Shown here one piece after another: positions 17,685 to 27,237 of a stretch of 64,000 nucleotides of DNA. Positions within the stretch are counted from its first letter, which is position 1. Every line of letters starts with the position of its first letter. The position numbers and the translations under genes were made by a program. Origin of the DNA: Maribacter arcticus (GTDB taxonomy: Bacteria; Bacteroidota; Bacteroidia; Flavobacteriales; Flavobacteriaceae); the NCBI RefSeq assembly GCF_900167935.1, contig NZ_FUYL01000002.1:296800-360799 (forward strand). The letters are read 5' to 3'. Under the pieces are notes generated by a model. That model worked only from the letters and a program-made list of their open reading frames with translations, did no database searches and was not told where the DNA came from.

Positions 17685-19625
17685 ATGAACCAAGCTGAAC
17701 TACACCGCTTATTGGCCTCAAAAAGTCAAAAGAAAAAAGGCGCGTTACCGTTAAAATCTTTATACGACCAAAGATTGTCTACCAATCTTTCACTTATTAA
17801 GACGCAGTTTTTTTCTTTATACAAAGACACTGAACATAAAGCATATTTTTTTAAGCTTTTAGACCAATTAGACTATCTTTTTAAAGAACGCCCTACAGAA
17901 TTAAAAAAGCAGGACATAGAGCGTTTAAATTCTGGAAACTGGTATCAAAGTGAGAAAATGGTGGGTATGCAGCTATATGTAGACCGGTTTAATAAAGACA
18001 TTAATGGTCTAAAAGAAAAATTGCCATACTTTGAAAATCTTGGAATCAATTTTCTGCACTTAATGCCAATTACCACAAGACCTTTAGGGGAAAATGATGG
18101 TGGCTATGCGGTAAATAGCTATCATGAAATTGATAGTCAATATGGCACTAAGGATGACTTTCTTACTTTGACCAAAAAAGCTAGGGAGAAAAAAATATTT
18201 TTAATGCTAGATTTTGTCGTTAACCATACTTCCGATGAATTTGAATGGGCCCAGAAAGCAAAAAGTGGAAGCCTGCATCATCAAAATTATTATTACACTT
18301 ATTCTGACCGCCTTATACCAGATGAGTTCGAGAAAACATTACCAGAAATATTCCCTCAGACGGCACCAGGTAATTTTACCTATAATGAGGAAATGGAAAA
18401 ATGGGTAATGACCTGTTTCAATAATTACCAGTGGGATTTAAACTATAGAAATCCTGAAGTGTTTATTGAAATGTTAAGCAATTTAATGGCCTTGGCTAAT
18501 TTAGGGGTAGATGTTATCCGTTTTGACGCCCTAGCATTTTTATGGAAAAAATTAGGGACGCTTTCACAAAACCTACCGGAAGCCCATACTCTTATTTCTC
18601 TCTTCAGAATGTGCCTACAAGTTATTGCGCCAGGGGTTATTTTATTGGCTGAGGCAATTGTAGCTCCTAGAAATATTATTAAATATTTTGGAGAAGATAT
18701 GATAGAGGGTAATGAATGTGAAGTTGCCTACAATGCCTCTTTAATGGCTTTGTTATGGAATTCAATTGCAACCAAAAAAGCCTCTTTAATGCTAATGAGC
18801 TTGAATGAAATCCCTAATAAGCCTGACGATGCTACTTGGATTAATTATATACGTTGCCATGATGATATAGGCCTTGGTTATGATGATGATTTTGTACGGG
18901 CTATGGGTTCAGACCCTACTGCCCATAAACAATTTATACTAAGTTATTATACTGGTAAATTAGAATGGTCACCGGCCAAAGGATTAATGTTTATGTACAA
19001 TCCCAAAAACGGAGATGGTAGAATTACGGGTAGTGCAGCCTCATTATTAGGGCTGGAAACTGCATTGGAACTGAAGAATAAAAATATTATTGATTATGCC
19101 ATTGCAAAAATTCTAATGATGCACGGTATCATCTTGACCTATGGAGGAATACCTATGATATATGCCGGTGATGAAATTGGTACACTGAATGACTATACCT
19201 ACGAGCAAAACGATGACCATGTAAATGACAATCGCTGGGTCAATAGACCTATGCACAATTGGAATGTTGTTTCTGAATTAAAAAAAATAGATGATAGCCC
19301 TTCTGCGATTATTTATCAGGGTCTAAAAAATATGATTCGCTTACGAAAAGAGCATGACATTTTTCAAGATTTAAACGATGTAAAAATACATGGTTGCCCT
19401 AATCAACATATTTTTGTTTTTCAAAGAACCAATGGAACCGAAAACATTTGGGTATTATCTAACTTTAATGAGGTTACGGAAAAAATAGATATTGGTTGGC
19501 TACTTTCAATCGGAATTTTTACTGGTAAAAATTCGGTTGATTTACTAACAGGAAATTCCTTTGAACTTATTCATAATGAACTGCCTTTGAAACCTTTTCA
19601 ACAGCTTTGGATAACTAACAATTAA
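17685..19625 (+). CDS. Amylosucrase-type GH13 enzyme (amylosucrase or sucrose hydrolase)
   Basis: The protein (646 residues) has the length and architecture of the GH13_4 amylosucrases: an N-terminal helical domain (1-90), a (beta/alpha)8 barrel and a C-terminal beta domain. MLDFVVNHTSDE is conserved region I. The nucleophile is Asp281 in VIRFDAL, the acid/base Glu323 in LLAEAIV and the transition-state Asp393 in IRCHDDIG. NDGGYAVNSY and NDNRWVNRP hold the residues that shape the sucrose pocket in Neisseria amylosucrase. Such enzymes cleave sucrose and either build an alpha-glucan or release glucose and fructose; sequence reading alone cannot decide which. No signal peptide is seen, so it acts in the cytoplasm. 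The upstream fructokinase fits this. Its stop overlaps that of the convergent AlbA_2 gene. Confidence 0.88.
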   Translation: MNQAELHRLLASKSQKKKGALPLKSLYDQRLSTNLSLIKTQFFSLYKDTEHKAYFFKLLDQLDYLFKERPTELKKQDIERLNSGNWYQSEKMVGMQLYVDRFNKDINGLKEKLPYFENLGINFLHLMPITTRPLGENDGGYAVNSYHEIDSQYGTKDDFLTLTKKAREKKIFLMLDFVVNHTSDEFEWAQKAKSGSLHHQNYYYTYSDRLIPDEFEKTLPEIFPQTAPGNFTYNEEMEKWVMTCFNNYQWDLNYRNPEVFIEMLSNLMALANLGVDVIRFDALAFLWKKLGTLSQNLPEAHTLISLFRMCLQVIAPGVILLAEAIVAPRNIIKYFGEDMIEGNECEVAYNASLMALLWNSIATKKASLMLMSLNEIPNKPDDATWINYIRCHDDIGLGYDDDFVRAMGSDPTAHKQFILSYYTGKLEWSPAKGLMFMYNPKNGDGRITGSAASLLGLETALELKNKNIIDYAIAKILMMHGIILTYGGIPMIYAGDEIGTLNDYTYEQNDDHVNDNRWVNRPMHNWNVVSELKKIDDSPSAIIYQGLKNMIRLRKEHDIFQDLNDVKIHGCPNQHIFVFQRTNGTENIWVLSNFNEVTEKIDIGWLLSIGIFTGKNSVDLLTGNSFELIHNELPLKPFQQLWITNN

Positions 19626-20758
19626 CTATACTTCACCTTTCTAAGAACTCGAAGCGCCTCTTTCAACGAAGCATTAATGCCTGGATATTTAGATTTTAAG
19701 ATTTGTCTTGCTCTTTCCATTTCCTCTTTAGCATCCTCAAATCCGTTTAAGTAACAAATGAGATAAGAATCTGCCAAATATTTTAAGCTTCTAACCTCAG
19801 CTGGTATTAAAGCTGTACTACTACCCGTTTTTACTACCAAAGCATTATTGTTTGCGTATATTTTTTCTAGTTTTTTTCTATTATATTTTGGCGGATTAAA
19901 TAGTAAATCACTATTAATTTGATACGTGCCGTTTTCACTAAAATTGATAACCACTTTTTCTAAAGGATAATACTTTTGCTTAGCCCCCAAACCTAGTTCT
20001 ACAAACTCTATTATAGTGAAAGAATCATCATTAATACTAATCTTAATTTCGTCTAAGTTTGAATAAAACAATTTCACTTGTTCATTGATCAATTCAATAT
20101 CTACCCTATAATAATATGTTTCACCATTGACTACTTTTCTATTGCCAGCCCAACAGACCACAAATTGTTCTTTAAACACTTTATAATCACTTTCTAAATC
20201 TTTGTGCCGATAGTTTAAAAAGTCAATAACACCATCTAAAGTGAGCTCTATATTATTCTTAGCATGTTGTTCTATAGTGGCCACAGCATCGACATTAATA
20301 CTCTTCAATTCAATATCGTAGGCTTTTGGCAAACTAATGCTGCCTTCTCTAAAGAAAACTGAACCACCATAATATTTCCAAATGTTCTTTCTTAATGAAC
20401 ATAATTTTCCAATAGACTTTATGGTTACTAGACCAACGACCTTACCATCTGGTAAATTTGGAAATGGAATATTCTCATAAGATATACGAGGAGGATTATT
20501 TAAATAAGCATTGACTAAATTTTGAATCTTGCTATCATCAAAAAAATCAACCCCTACTATTATATTATCCTCATCTTCAACACCAACAACAATAAATGAA
20601 TTGTTTGAAGGGTTACTATTGGCCAATGCACAAACATGTTTTAAAAATTTCGCCTTCCCCTCCTTTTCACCAATATTAATGAAGCGCTTTTTATCGTAAA
20701 AACTATTCTCGTCGTTATGTGCGAGTAAGTTTTTTACCAATAAGCGTTTATTAATCAT
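19622..20758 (-). CDS. AlbA_2 (Schlafen-like) domain protein
   Basis: The protein has 378 residues. The N-terminal ~140 form an AlbA_2 domain: it includes KAKFLKHVCALANS, then FIVVGVEDEDNIIVGVD and a VGLVTIKS strand. These are the conserved blocks of the family annotated as 'ATP-binding' or 'putative DNA-binding'. The C-terminal ~240 residues are not recognised and hold no clear motif. AlbA_2 proteins are often transcriptional regulators or nucleic-acid-interacting proteins; the role here is unknown. It is the last of three minus-strand genes, 43 bases after the SDR gene. Confidence 0.75.
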   Translation of the reverse strand: MINKRLLVKNLLAHNDENSFYDKKRFINIGEKEGKAKFLKHVCALANSNPSNNSFIVVGVEDEDNIIVGVDFFDDSKIQNLVNAYLNNPPRISYENIPFPNLPDGKVVGLVTIKSIGKLCSLRKNIWKYYGGSVFFREGSISLPKAYDIELKSINVDAVATIEQHAKNNIELTLDGVIDFLNYRHKDLESDYKVFKEQFVVCWAGNRKVVNGETYYYRVDIELINEQVKLFYSNLDEIKISINDDSFTIIEFVELGLGAKQKYYPLEKVVINFSENGTYQINSDLLFNPPKYNRKKLEKIYANNNALVVKTGSSTALIPAEVRSLKYLADSYLICYLNGFEDAKEEMERARQILKSKYPGINASLKEALRVLRKVKYS

Positions 20759-20801
20759 TTTATAAGTGTTTGACTATTATCGTTTGCTGAATTCAAAAGG
20801 A

Positions 20802-21554
20802 TTAGGATTTGTTTACAATAGTTGAAGATGCCTGAGCGGTAGGCATAACTACTAAATCAGCAATATTTACATGATAGGGCCTAGTAACTACAAAGTGAAT
20901 TATTTCTGCTATATCTTCTGGTTTTAGTGGCTCAAAACCTTTGTACACATTTTCTGCCCTGTTTTCATCACCTTTAAATCGAACATTACTAAACTCTGTT
21001 TCCACCAGGCCAGGGTTTACGGCACCCACGCGTATACCGAACGGGTTTAAGTCTATTCGCATTCCTTGGTTTATAGCATCTACGGCATGTTTACTGGCAC
21101 AATACACATTACCTTTTGGGTAAACCTCTTTACCTGCAGTAGATCCAATATTTATGATATGGCCCGATTTCCGTTCAACCATTTGTGGTATTAAAGCTTT
21201 CGATACATATAACAAACCTTTCACATTAATATCTAGCATGGCATCCCAGTCATCAATACTACCCTCTTGAATGGTATCTAAACCGTGCGCGTTACCTGCA
21301 TTATTTATTAAAATATCAATTTTAGCAAAGTCTTTTGGTAATGAGGAAATCGCTTTTTGCACCGAATCTTTATCTCGAATATCAAAATTTAAGGTGTGAA
21401 CATTCACCTCCTTACTTAGTTCTTCTTTTAGGACATCTAGTCTCTCTTGACGTCTGCCACACAAAACCAAATTTATACCGTTTAAGGCAAAATTAATTGC
21501 AGTGGCTTTACCTATACCGCTTGTAGCTCCTGTTATAAATGCTGTTTTTTTCAT
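20802..21554 (-). CDS. Short-chain dehydrogenase/reductase (YdfG-like)
   Basis: The protein has 250 residues, a classical SDR length. The nucleotide-binding motif TGATSGIG is at 8-15, NNAG at 84-87, catalytic Ser138 in NIGSTAGK, and Tyr151-x-x-x-Lys155 in YCASKHA. LCGRR after strand two suggests NADP(H). The sequence resembles the YdfG group, which oxidises 3-hydroxy acids such as serine or 3-hydroxypropionate; exact substrate is unknown. It lies 12 bases downstream of an aldo/keto reductase, forming a two-reductase operon. Confidence 0.9.
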   Translation of the reverse strand: MKKTAFITGATSGIGKATAINFALNGINLVLCGRRQERLDVLKEELSKEVNVHTLNFDIRDKDSVQKAISSLPKDFAKIDILINNAGNAHGLDTIQEGSIDDWDAMLDINVKGLLYVSKALIPQMVERKSGHIINIGSTAGKEVYPKGNVYCASKHAVDAINQGMRIDLNPFGIRVGAVNPGLVETEFSNVRFKGDENRAENVYKGFEPLKPEDIAEIIHFVVTRPYHVNIADLVVMPTAQASSTIVNKS

Positions 21555-21566
21555 TTTCTTTTTAAT

Positions 21567-22442
21567 TTAAGCAACCTCGTTTCCTTCATTTGCCTCTAAA
21601 AGCGCAAACCAATCTTGTAATTCCATTTCAATATTAACGGCATCCATTGCCAACTTTAATCTTTTCGGCGTTGCTGTGCCAACCACAGGATGAATCTTAG
21701 ATGGATGTTTTAATATCCAAGCTAGTAATAATTGGTCTTCGGTTGCATTATATTTCTTGGTTAAATCGCTCAGAACATTCTTTATCCTCTTGTTTGCTTG
21801 AGATTCTTCCCTAAAATAATTACCAAGCGGACTCCAGCTCATTGCCAAACGTTCATTAATAATACAATCGTCTAAGGTACCATCGTTCATTACCTCATTA
21901 GATGATAATGAATATTCTACTTGATTGGCATCGACCTTAGTTTCCTTTTCTATTAACTTAATTTGTGAAGGCGTGAAATTTGACACTCCAAATTGTTTGA
22001 TTTTTCCCTCTTTCTTCAATTTACTTATAGCCGCTGCTATTTCTGACGGATTCATTAAAGGACTAGGTCTATGCAATAAGAGCATATCTAAATACTCAGT
22101 CCGTAGCATTTTCAAAGATCTTTCTACTGACCAAATGATATAATCTTTATTGTAATCGTAATGCTTTACTTTATTTGATCTTTCTTCTGCATCGAACTGA
22201 ATGCCACATTTACTTATTATTTGAATATTTTTTCTTTTGATAGAGCTTTCCGTAAATGCTTTACCGAATTGTTCTTCCGTGGTATAATCGCCATAAATAT
22301 CTGCATGATCGAATGTCGTGATATTATTTTCTAAGCAATGATTCATCAGTTCAATCATTTCTTTGGTGGAATGTTTTTTTCCCCATTTACCCCAGGTCAT
22401 AGTACCAGCGATAATTCTCGAATATTTCAATGTATTGTTCAT
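21567..22442 (-). CDS. Aldo/keto reductase (YdhF-like)
   Basis: The protein (291 residues) has the (beta/alpha)8 AKR fold signatures. The catalytic tetrad is Asp45, Tyr50 (DHADIYGDYT), Lys78 (ISKCGIQ) and His124 (LLLHRPSP). FGVSNFTPSQI and HPSKIHPVVGTATP form the cofactor-binding segments. It is close to E. coli YdhF and other NADPH-dependent oxidoreductases of unknown physiological substrate. It is the first gene of the pair with the SDR and is transcribed divergently from moxR. Confidence 0.9.
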   Translation of the reverse strand: MNNTLKYSRIIAGTMTWGKWGKKHSTKEMIELMNHCLENNITTFDHADIYGDYTTEEQFGKAFTESSIKRKNIQIISKCGIQFDAEERSNKVKHYDYNKDYIIWSVERSLKMLRTEYLDMLLLHRPSPLMNPSEIAAAISKLKKEGKIKQFGVSNFTPSQIKLIEKETKVDANQVEYSLSSNEVMNDGTLDDCIINERLAMSWSPLGNYFREESQANKRIKNVLSDLTKKYNATEDQLLLAWILKHPSKIHPVVGTATPKRLKLAMDAVNIEMELQDWFALLEANEGNEVA

Positions 22443-22601
22443 AGGTTAATGAATTTAAAAAGAATTCCCTTAAAAGCTTCATAAAAATAAGGGGTTTTCG
22501 CATTTTTTAACCTATCATTAACAGCTACTGACTGAATAAATTTTCAATTTGCATGACTGTTAAAATTAGAAGCGTTAACAATCAATAATATATAGTTTTA
22601 A

Positions 22602-23603
22602 ATGGAAGAAAATACCTCAATTGACATTAGTGCCGTAAATGAGAAAATAGCTCAAGAAAGTGCTTTTATCGATTTATTGATGCTTGAAATGAATAAGGTA
22701 ATTGTAGGCCAGAAATATATGGTCGAAAGATTATTAATTGGTCTCTTAGGACAAGGACATATTTTATTGGAAGGTGTTCCGGGTTTAGCAAAAACACTAG
22801 CGATCAACACTCTTTCAAAAGCAGTTAAAGGAAGTTTTAGCAGAATTCAGTTCACTCCAGATTTATTACCTGCTGATGTTGTAGGAACAATGATTTATAA
22901 CATGAAGTTGAATGACTTTTCTATAAAGAAAGGTCCTATTTTCGCCAATTTTGTTTTAGCTGATGAGATAAACCGTGCTCCTGCAAAAGTACAGTCTGCT
23001 CTTTTAGAGGCGATGCAAGAAAAACAAGTGACTATTGGTGATGAAACTTTTATTCTAGACAAGCCCTTTTTAGTAATGGCCACTCAAAACCCTGTTGAAC
23101 AAGAAGGAACATATCCACTTCCTGAAGCACAGGTCGACCGTTTTATGCTGAAGACAGTTATCGATTATCCGAAAATCAACGAGGAACAATTGATTATGCG
23201 TCAGAATTTATTAGGCAACTATGAAACGGTAAATGCCGTAGTATCCATAGAACAAATACTAAGTGCTCAAAAAGCTGTTCGCGAAGTTTATATGGACGAG
23301 AAAATTGAAAAATACATTCTTGATCTTGTTTTCGCTACTAGATATCCTGAAAAATACAATTTAGAAAGCTTAAAGCCTCTAATTAGTTTTGGTGCTTCAC
23401 CAAGGGGAAGTATCAATTTAGGTATCGCTGCTAAATGTTATGCCTTTATAAAAAGAAGGGGTTATGTAGTACCAGAAGATGTTCGTGCTATTGTACACGA
23501 TGTTCTTAGGCATAGAATTGGAATTACTTACGAGGCAGAAGCCGAAAATATCACCTCTGTAGATATTATAAATAAAATCGTAAACGAGATAGAAGTACCA
23601 TAA
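22602..23603 (+). CDS. moxR: MoxR-family AAA+ ATPase
   Basis: The protein has 333 residues. Walker A is GVPGLAKT (58-65), Walker B lies in VLADEINRAP and sensor 1 in MATQNPVEQEGTYPLPEAQVD, a MoxR hallmark. MoxR ATPases act as chaperones with von Willebrand factor A partners, and here DUF58, BatA and BatB genes follow. It opens an eight-gene unit that runs to 31667. In other Bacteroidota the bat locus is linked to aerotolerance and stress resistance; the molecular role is not settled. Confidence 0.95.
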   Translation: MEENTSIDISAVNEKIAQESAFIDLLMLEMNKVIVGQKYMVERLLIGLLGQGHILLEGVPGLAKTLAINTLSKAVKGSFSRIQFTPDLLPADVVGTMIYNMKLNDFSIKKGPIFANFVLADEINRAPAKVQSALLEAMQEKQVTIGDETFILDKPFLVMATQNPVEQEGTYPLPEAQVDRFMLKTVIDYPKINEEQLIMRQNLLGNYETVNAVVSIEQILSAQKAVREVYMDEKIEKYILDLVFATRYPEKYNLESLKPLISFGASPRGSINLGIAAKCYAFIKRRGYVVPEDVRAIVHDVLRHRIGITYEAEAENITSVDIINKIVNEIEVP

Positions 23604-23703
23604 AGTTAATTTTCAGTAATCAGTTAGCAATTGACAATTCTATTTCAATTGCATAATTTTCAATGCTGATTTCTTAAAAATCAACTCCTGTTTTAAAAAC
23701 AAA

Positions 23704-24570
23704 ATGGATACCAAAGAGCTACTCAAAAAAGTACGGAAAATAGAGATTAAGACGCGACGTCTATCTGACCATATATTTGGTGGGGAATATCACTCTACCT
23801 TTAAAGGTAGGGGTATGACATTTAGTGAAGTACGACAGTATCAATTTGGTGACGATGTTAGAAACATTGACTGGAACGTTACCGCTCGTTACAATGAACC
23901 TTTCATAAAGGTTTTTGAAGAAGAACGAGAACTCACCATGATGCTCATGGTCGATATAAGTGGTTCAGAACTTTTTGGAACTACCAATCAATTTAAAAAC
24001 GAAATTGTTACCGAAATATCGGCAACTTTAGCATTTAGTGCTTTAAAGAATAATGATAAAGTCGGCATCATATTATTCTCTGATCAGATTGAACTTTTTA
24101 TACCACCAAAAAAAGGTAAAACACACGCTTTACGCATAATACGTGAGTTGTTAGAATTTAAACCTAAAAGCAATAAAACAGATATTGCACAGGCATTGAA
24201 ATTCTTGAGCAGCGTAATGAAAAAGAAAGCTATTGTTTTTGTGCTTTCTGATTTTATTGATGATGGTTATGAAAAAACACTGAAAATTACAGGCAGTAAA
24301 CATGACCTAACAGGAATACGAGTTTTCGATGAACGTGAAGAGTCAATACCTAATCTAGGTATGATACAAGTTGAAGATGCTGAAACCGGAAAATTACAAT
24401 TGGTAAATACCCAATCTAAAAAAGTACGAAATGCCTATGCAGAATTTCATAGAGAACGAGTTACGTATTTTAAAGAATCGTTTACTAAATCTGGCTGTGG
24501 AACATTAGATTGTAGGGTTGACGAAAGTTATGTGAAAAAATTATTGGGTTATTTTAAAAGAAGAGGTTGA
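23704..24570 (+). CDS. DUF58 / vWA-like protein of the bat locus
   Basis: The protein has 288 residues. The DUF58 core GDDVRNIDWNVTARYNEPFIK is at about 50-70. A vWA-like region follows with MLMVDISGS, where DISGS is the MIDAS D-x-S-x-S motif. KNNDKVGIILFSDQIELFIPP is also typical. DUF58 proteins are likely substrates or partners of MoxR. The 100-base gap after moxR contains an 8-bp inverted repeat (GCAATTGA / TCAATTGC at 23627-23652) of unknown meaning. The next gene begins within a few bases of the stop. Confidence 0.93.
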   Translation: MDTKELLKKVRKIEIKTRRLSDHIFGGEYHSTFKGRGMTFSEVRQYQFGDDVRNIDWNVTARYNEPFIKVFEEERELTMMLMVDISGSELFGTTNQFKNEIVTEISATLAFSALKNNDKVGIILFSDQIELFIPPKKGKTHALRIIRELLEFKPKSNKTDIAQALKFLSSVMKKKAIVFVLSDFIDDGYEKTLKITGSKHDLTGIRVFDEREESIPNLGMIQVEDAETGKLQLVNTQSKKVRNAYAEFHRERVTYFKESFTKSGCGTLDCRVDESYVKKLLGYFKRRG

Positions 24571-24575
24571 TACGA

Positions 24576-26237
24576 ATGATGTATAATACGTGTATAATTA
24601 AAAAAGGCATTTCGAACTTACGGCGAAGCATGCCTATGTTCGTATTTCTTCTTTTCATCATTCAAGGTTTTGCTCAAGAGAGACCCACTGTAAGTACTGA
24701 AATAGACACCACATATATTAAAATTGGTGAACAAGTACATTGGACAGTGACCGTTGATATTGACACCACATCTACAGTTATTTTTCCTGAAGGACAAACT
24801 TTTTCTCCGTTAGAAACTGTAGAAGCGTTTGCGACCGATACCACTAGGAAAAAGGACCGCTTAACATTACAAAAAATATACGCACTTACTCAATTCGATT
24901 CTGGGGCATATAAATTACCCTCTCAACGAATTGAAATAAACGGAATGGGTTTCATGACCGATTCTATGTTGATTAATGTAGCTACTATTCCTGTAGATAC
25001 TTTGAATCAAAAAATGTACGACATTAAACCGCTGATTAATGTTGAGAAAAGCAATATCGAATTTTGGAAATATATACTCATTGGCATTTTGGTTCTACTT
25101 GTATTTGGAGCGCTTTTCTACTGGTTAGTATTGCGCAAAAAACCATTAACAGAAGAGGAGAAAGTAGCTCTTCTGCCACCTTATGATAGAGCGTTATTAG
25201 AACTAAAACGTTTAGAAAATTCTAAATATTTAATTCAAGACGAGTATAAACAATATTACTCTGAGCTTACTTCTATTGTTCGTTCTTATTTAGAGGAAGA
25301 CGCACATGTTTCAGCTTTAGAAAGTACTACAGGTCAGTTAATTGAAAAATTAGAGCTTTTAAAAGATGCAGGTGAGTTGAAATTGGACGATGATACCATT
25401 AAACAATTTCAACAAATATTACAAACGGCCGATTTAGTGAAATTTGCTAAAAATAAGCCTTCGACTTTAGTGGCCGAGCAAGACAGAAAACTCGTAGAAC
25501 AAATTGTGGTTAAAACCCATGACGCCCTCCCAGAACCTACCGAAGATGAATTGTTAGAGCAAGCTGAATACCAAGAGGAACTTGAGCGTAAAGCGAAAAA
25601 GAAGAAGATAATGGTTGCCATTGTTTCTGTTGTAGCCATTATTCTTATAGGCACCACTATAGCTGGTGTAAAATATGGCTTTGGCTATTTAAAAGATTCT
25701 GTTTTCGGACATCCAACTAAAGAATTATTAGAAGGAGAATGGGTGCGTAGTAATTACGGTTTTCCACCAGTTCAATTAGAGACACCACAGGTTTTAGTGC
25801 GACAAGAAGTTAAGCTGCCACCAGAAGCAAAAGCAGCAATTGCAGACATACAAGCATTTGGGTATACCAGTCCTATAGGTCTTTTTAGCTTAGGTACTAC
25901 TTCGATTACTCTAAACCAACAAGATGCTGAACCTGATTTCGAAAAAACGATTGAACAGATATTGTCCAATTTTGAAGGTCAAGGAGCAAAAAATATTATC
26001 ACTAAACAAGAAGAGTTCTCCACAATTAGTGGTGTAAAAGGGGTTAAGGTTTATGGCAGCGGTGAGTTTCTAATACCTAATTCTAAAGAATTGATTGATG
26101 GGAAGTACACCGTATTACTTTTTGGTGGCAAAGGTTTTCAACAATATGTTATTCTTACCTGGTTAGAAGATGACACATATGCCCAAGAAATAGTTGACCG
26201 AATTTTGGCATCGGTAGAAGTTAAAACAGAATCATAA
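24576..26237 (+). CDS. Bat-locus membrane protein with two membrane anchors
   Basis: The protein has ~550 residues. A signal peptide ends near FAQERP. I give the ATG at 24576; the in-frame ATG at 24630 (MPMFVFLLFI...) fits better as the true start of the signal peptide. A periplasmic beta-rich domain follows, then a membrane helix (about 170-190), a cytoplasmic helical region with the PYDRALLELKRLE motif of DUF4381-like proteins, and a second helix (about 350-370). The extracytoplasmic C-terminal domain ends EIVDRILASVEV and resembles PsbP/DUF1795-type lipoprotein folds (inference). It sits where other bat loci carry a DUF4381-like gene and abuts batA directly. Confidence 0.78.
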   Translation: MMYNTCIIKKGISNLRRSMPMFVFLLFIIQGFAQERPTVSTEIDTTYIKIGEQVHWTVTVDIDTTSTVIFPEGQTFSPLETVEAFATDTTRKKDRLTLQKIYALTQFDSGAYKLPSQRIEINGMGFMTDSMLINVATIPVDTLNQKMYDIKPLINVEKSNIEFWKYILIGILVLLVFGALFYWLVLRKKPLTEEEKVALLPPYDRALLELKRLENSKYLIQDEYKQYYSELTSIVRSYLEEDAHVSALESTTGQLIEKLELLKDAGELKLDDDTIKQFQQILQTADLVKFAKNKPSTLVAEQDRKLVEQIVVKTHDALPEPTEDELLEQAEYQEELERKAKKKKIMVAIVSVVAIILIGTTIAGVKYGFGYLKDSVFGHPTKELLEGEWVRSNYGFPPVQLETPQVLVRQEVKLPPEAKAAIADIQAFGYTSPIGLFSLGTTSITLNQQDAEPDFEKTIEQILSNFEGQGAKNIITKQEEFSTISGVKGVKVYGSGEFLIPNSKELIDGKYTVLLFGGKGFQQYVILTWLEDDTYAQEIVDRILASVEVKTES

Positions 26238-27236
26238 ATGTTCGAGAATATATCATTTGCAAATCCTGATTTCTTTTGGCTGTTATTAATACTGCCATTA
26301 GCTATTGTGTGGTATATCTTTAAACAAAAGGAAGAGACTGCTTCGCTTCGTATTTCTAGTGCAAAAGGTTTTAGCTATAAAAGCATTTTGCCAAAATTAA
26401 AACCTGGTCTTTTTATACTAAGACTATTAGCTCTTGGCGCTATTATTATTGCTATGGCAAGACCGCAAACAGAAGATATTTCTACTAGAACCAAAACAAC
26501 TAAAGGTATTGATATCGTTATAGCTATTGATGTGTCTTCTAGTATGCTAGCACGAGACCTTAAGCCAAACAGGCTATCTGCCCTTAAAGATGTTGCGGCA
26601 GATTTTATCAAGAAAAGACCAAATGACCGGATTGGACTTGTTGTTTATGCAGCTGAAAGTTATACCAAAACACCGGTTACCACTGACAAATCAATTGTAC
26701 TAAACGCCCTTTCTGAGATTACTTATGGTCAATTGGAAGATGGTACTGCCATTGGTATGGGGTTAGCTACCTCAGTAAACAGACTTAAAGAAAGTACCGC
26801 AAAAAGTAAAATTATCATTTTGTTGACCGATGGTGTTAACAATTCTGGTTTTATAGAACCTCAAACAGCTTCTGACTTAGCTATTGAATATGGCATAAAA
26901 ACCTACACTATTGGTTTAGGCACAAATGGTAATGCACTATCACCTATCTCCTATAATGCAGATGGTTCCTTTAGGTATGGTATGCGCCAAGTTGAAATAG
27001 ATGAAGAATTATTAAAAGATATAGCACTGGCTACCGGCGGTAGATATTTTAGAGCTACGGATAATGAGTCGTTAGAAGAAATCTATGACGAAATCAATAA
27101 ATTGGAAAAAACGGAGATAGAAGAATTCAAATATTACCGATATGAAGAGAAATTTAGACCATGGGTTTTATTGGCAGGTGCGCTCCTATTAGTAGAATGG
27201 ATTTTAAGAAACACGCTTTTTAGAAGTTTTGTATAA
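26238..27236 (+). CDS. batA: BatA, vWA-domain membrane protein
   Basis: The protein has 332 residues. It starts with two membrane helices (about 10-28 and 58-76), holds a vWA domain (about 88-290) and ends with a C-terminal helix near 310. The metal-ion-dependent adhesion site is visible as IAIDVSSSM (D-x-S-x-S) and LLTDGVNNSG. The vWA domain is expected to face the periplasm and to bind protein partners. The gene begins directly after the preceding stop and is followed at 1 base by batB, a clear operon. Confidence 0.93.
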   Translation: MFENISFANPDFFWLLLILPLAIVWYIFKQKEETASLRISSAKGFSYKSILPKLKPGLFILRLLALGAIIIAMARPQTEDISTRTKTTKGIDIVIAIDVSSSMLARDLKPNRLSALKDVAADFIKKRPNDRIGLVVYAAESYTKTPVTTDKSIVLNALSEITYGQLEDGTAIGMGLATSVNRLKESTAKSKIIILLTDGVNNSGFIEPQTASDLAIEYGIKTYTIGLGTNGNALSPISYNADGSFRYGMRQVEIDEELLKDIALATGGRYFRATDNESLEEIYDEINKLEKTEIEEFKYYRYEEKFRPWVLLAGALLLVEWILRNTLFRSFV

Positions 27237-27237
27237 T

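Noticed and set aside
23627..23652. GCAATTGA / TCAATTGC inverted repeat between moxR and the DUF58 gene.
   Set aside because: The AATT-rich arms occur often by chance in an AT-rich genome, there is no T-run, and the operon clearly continues.
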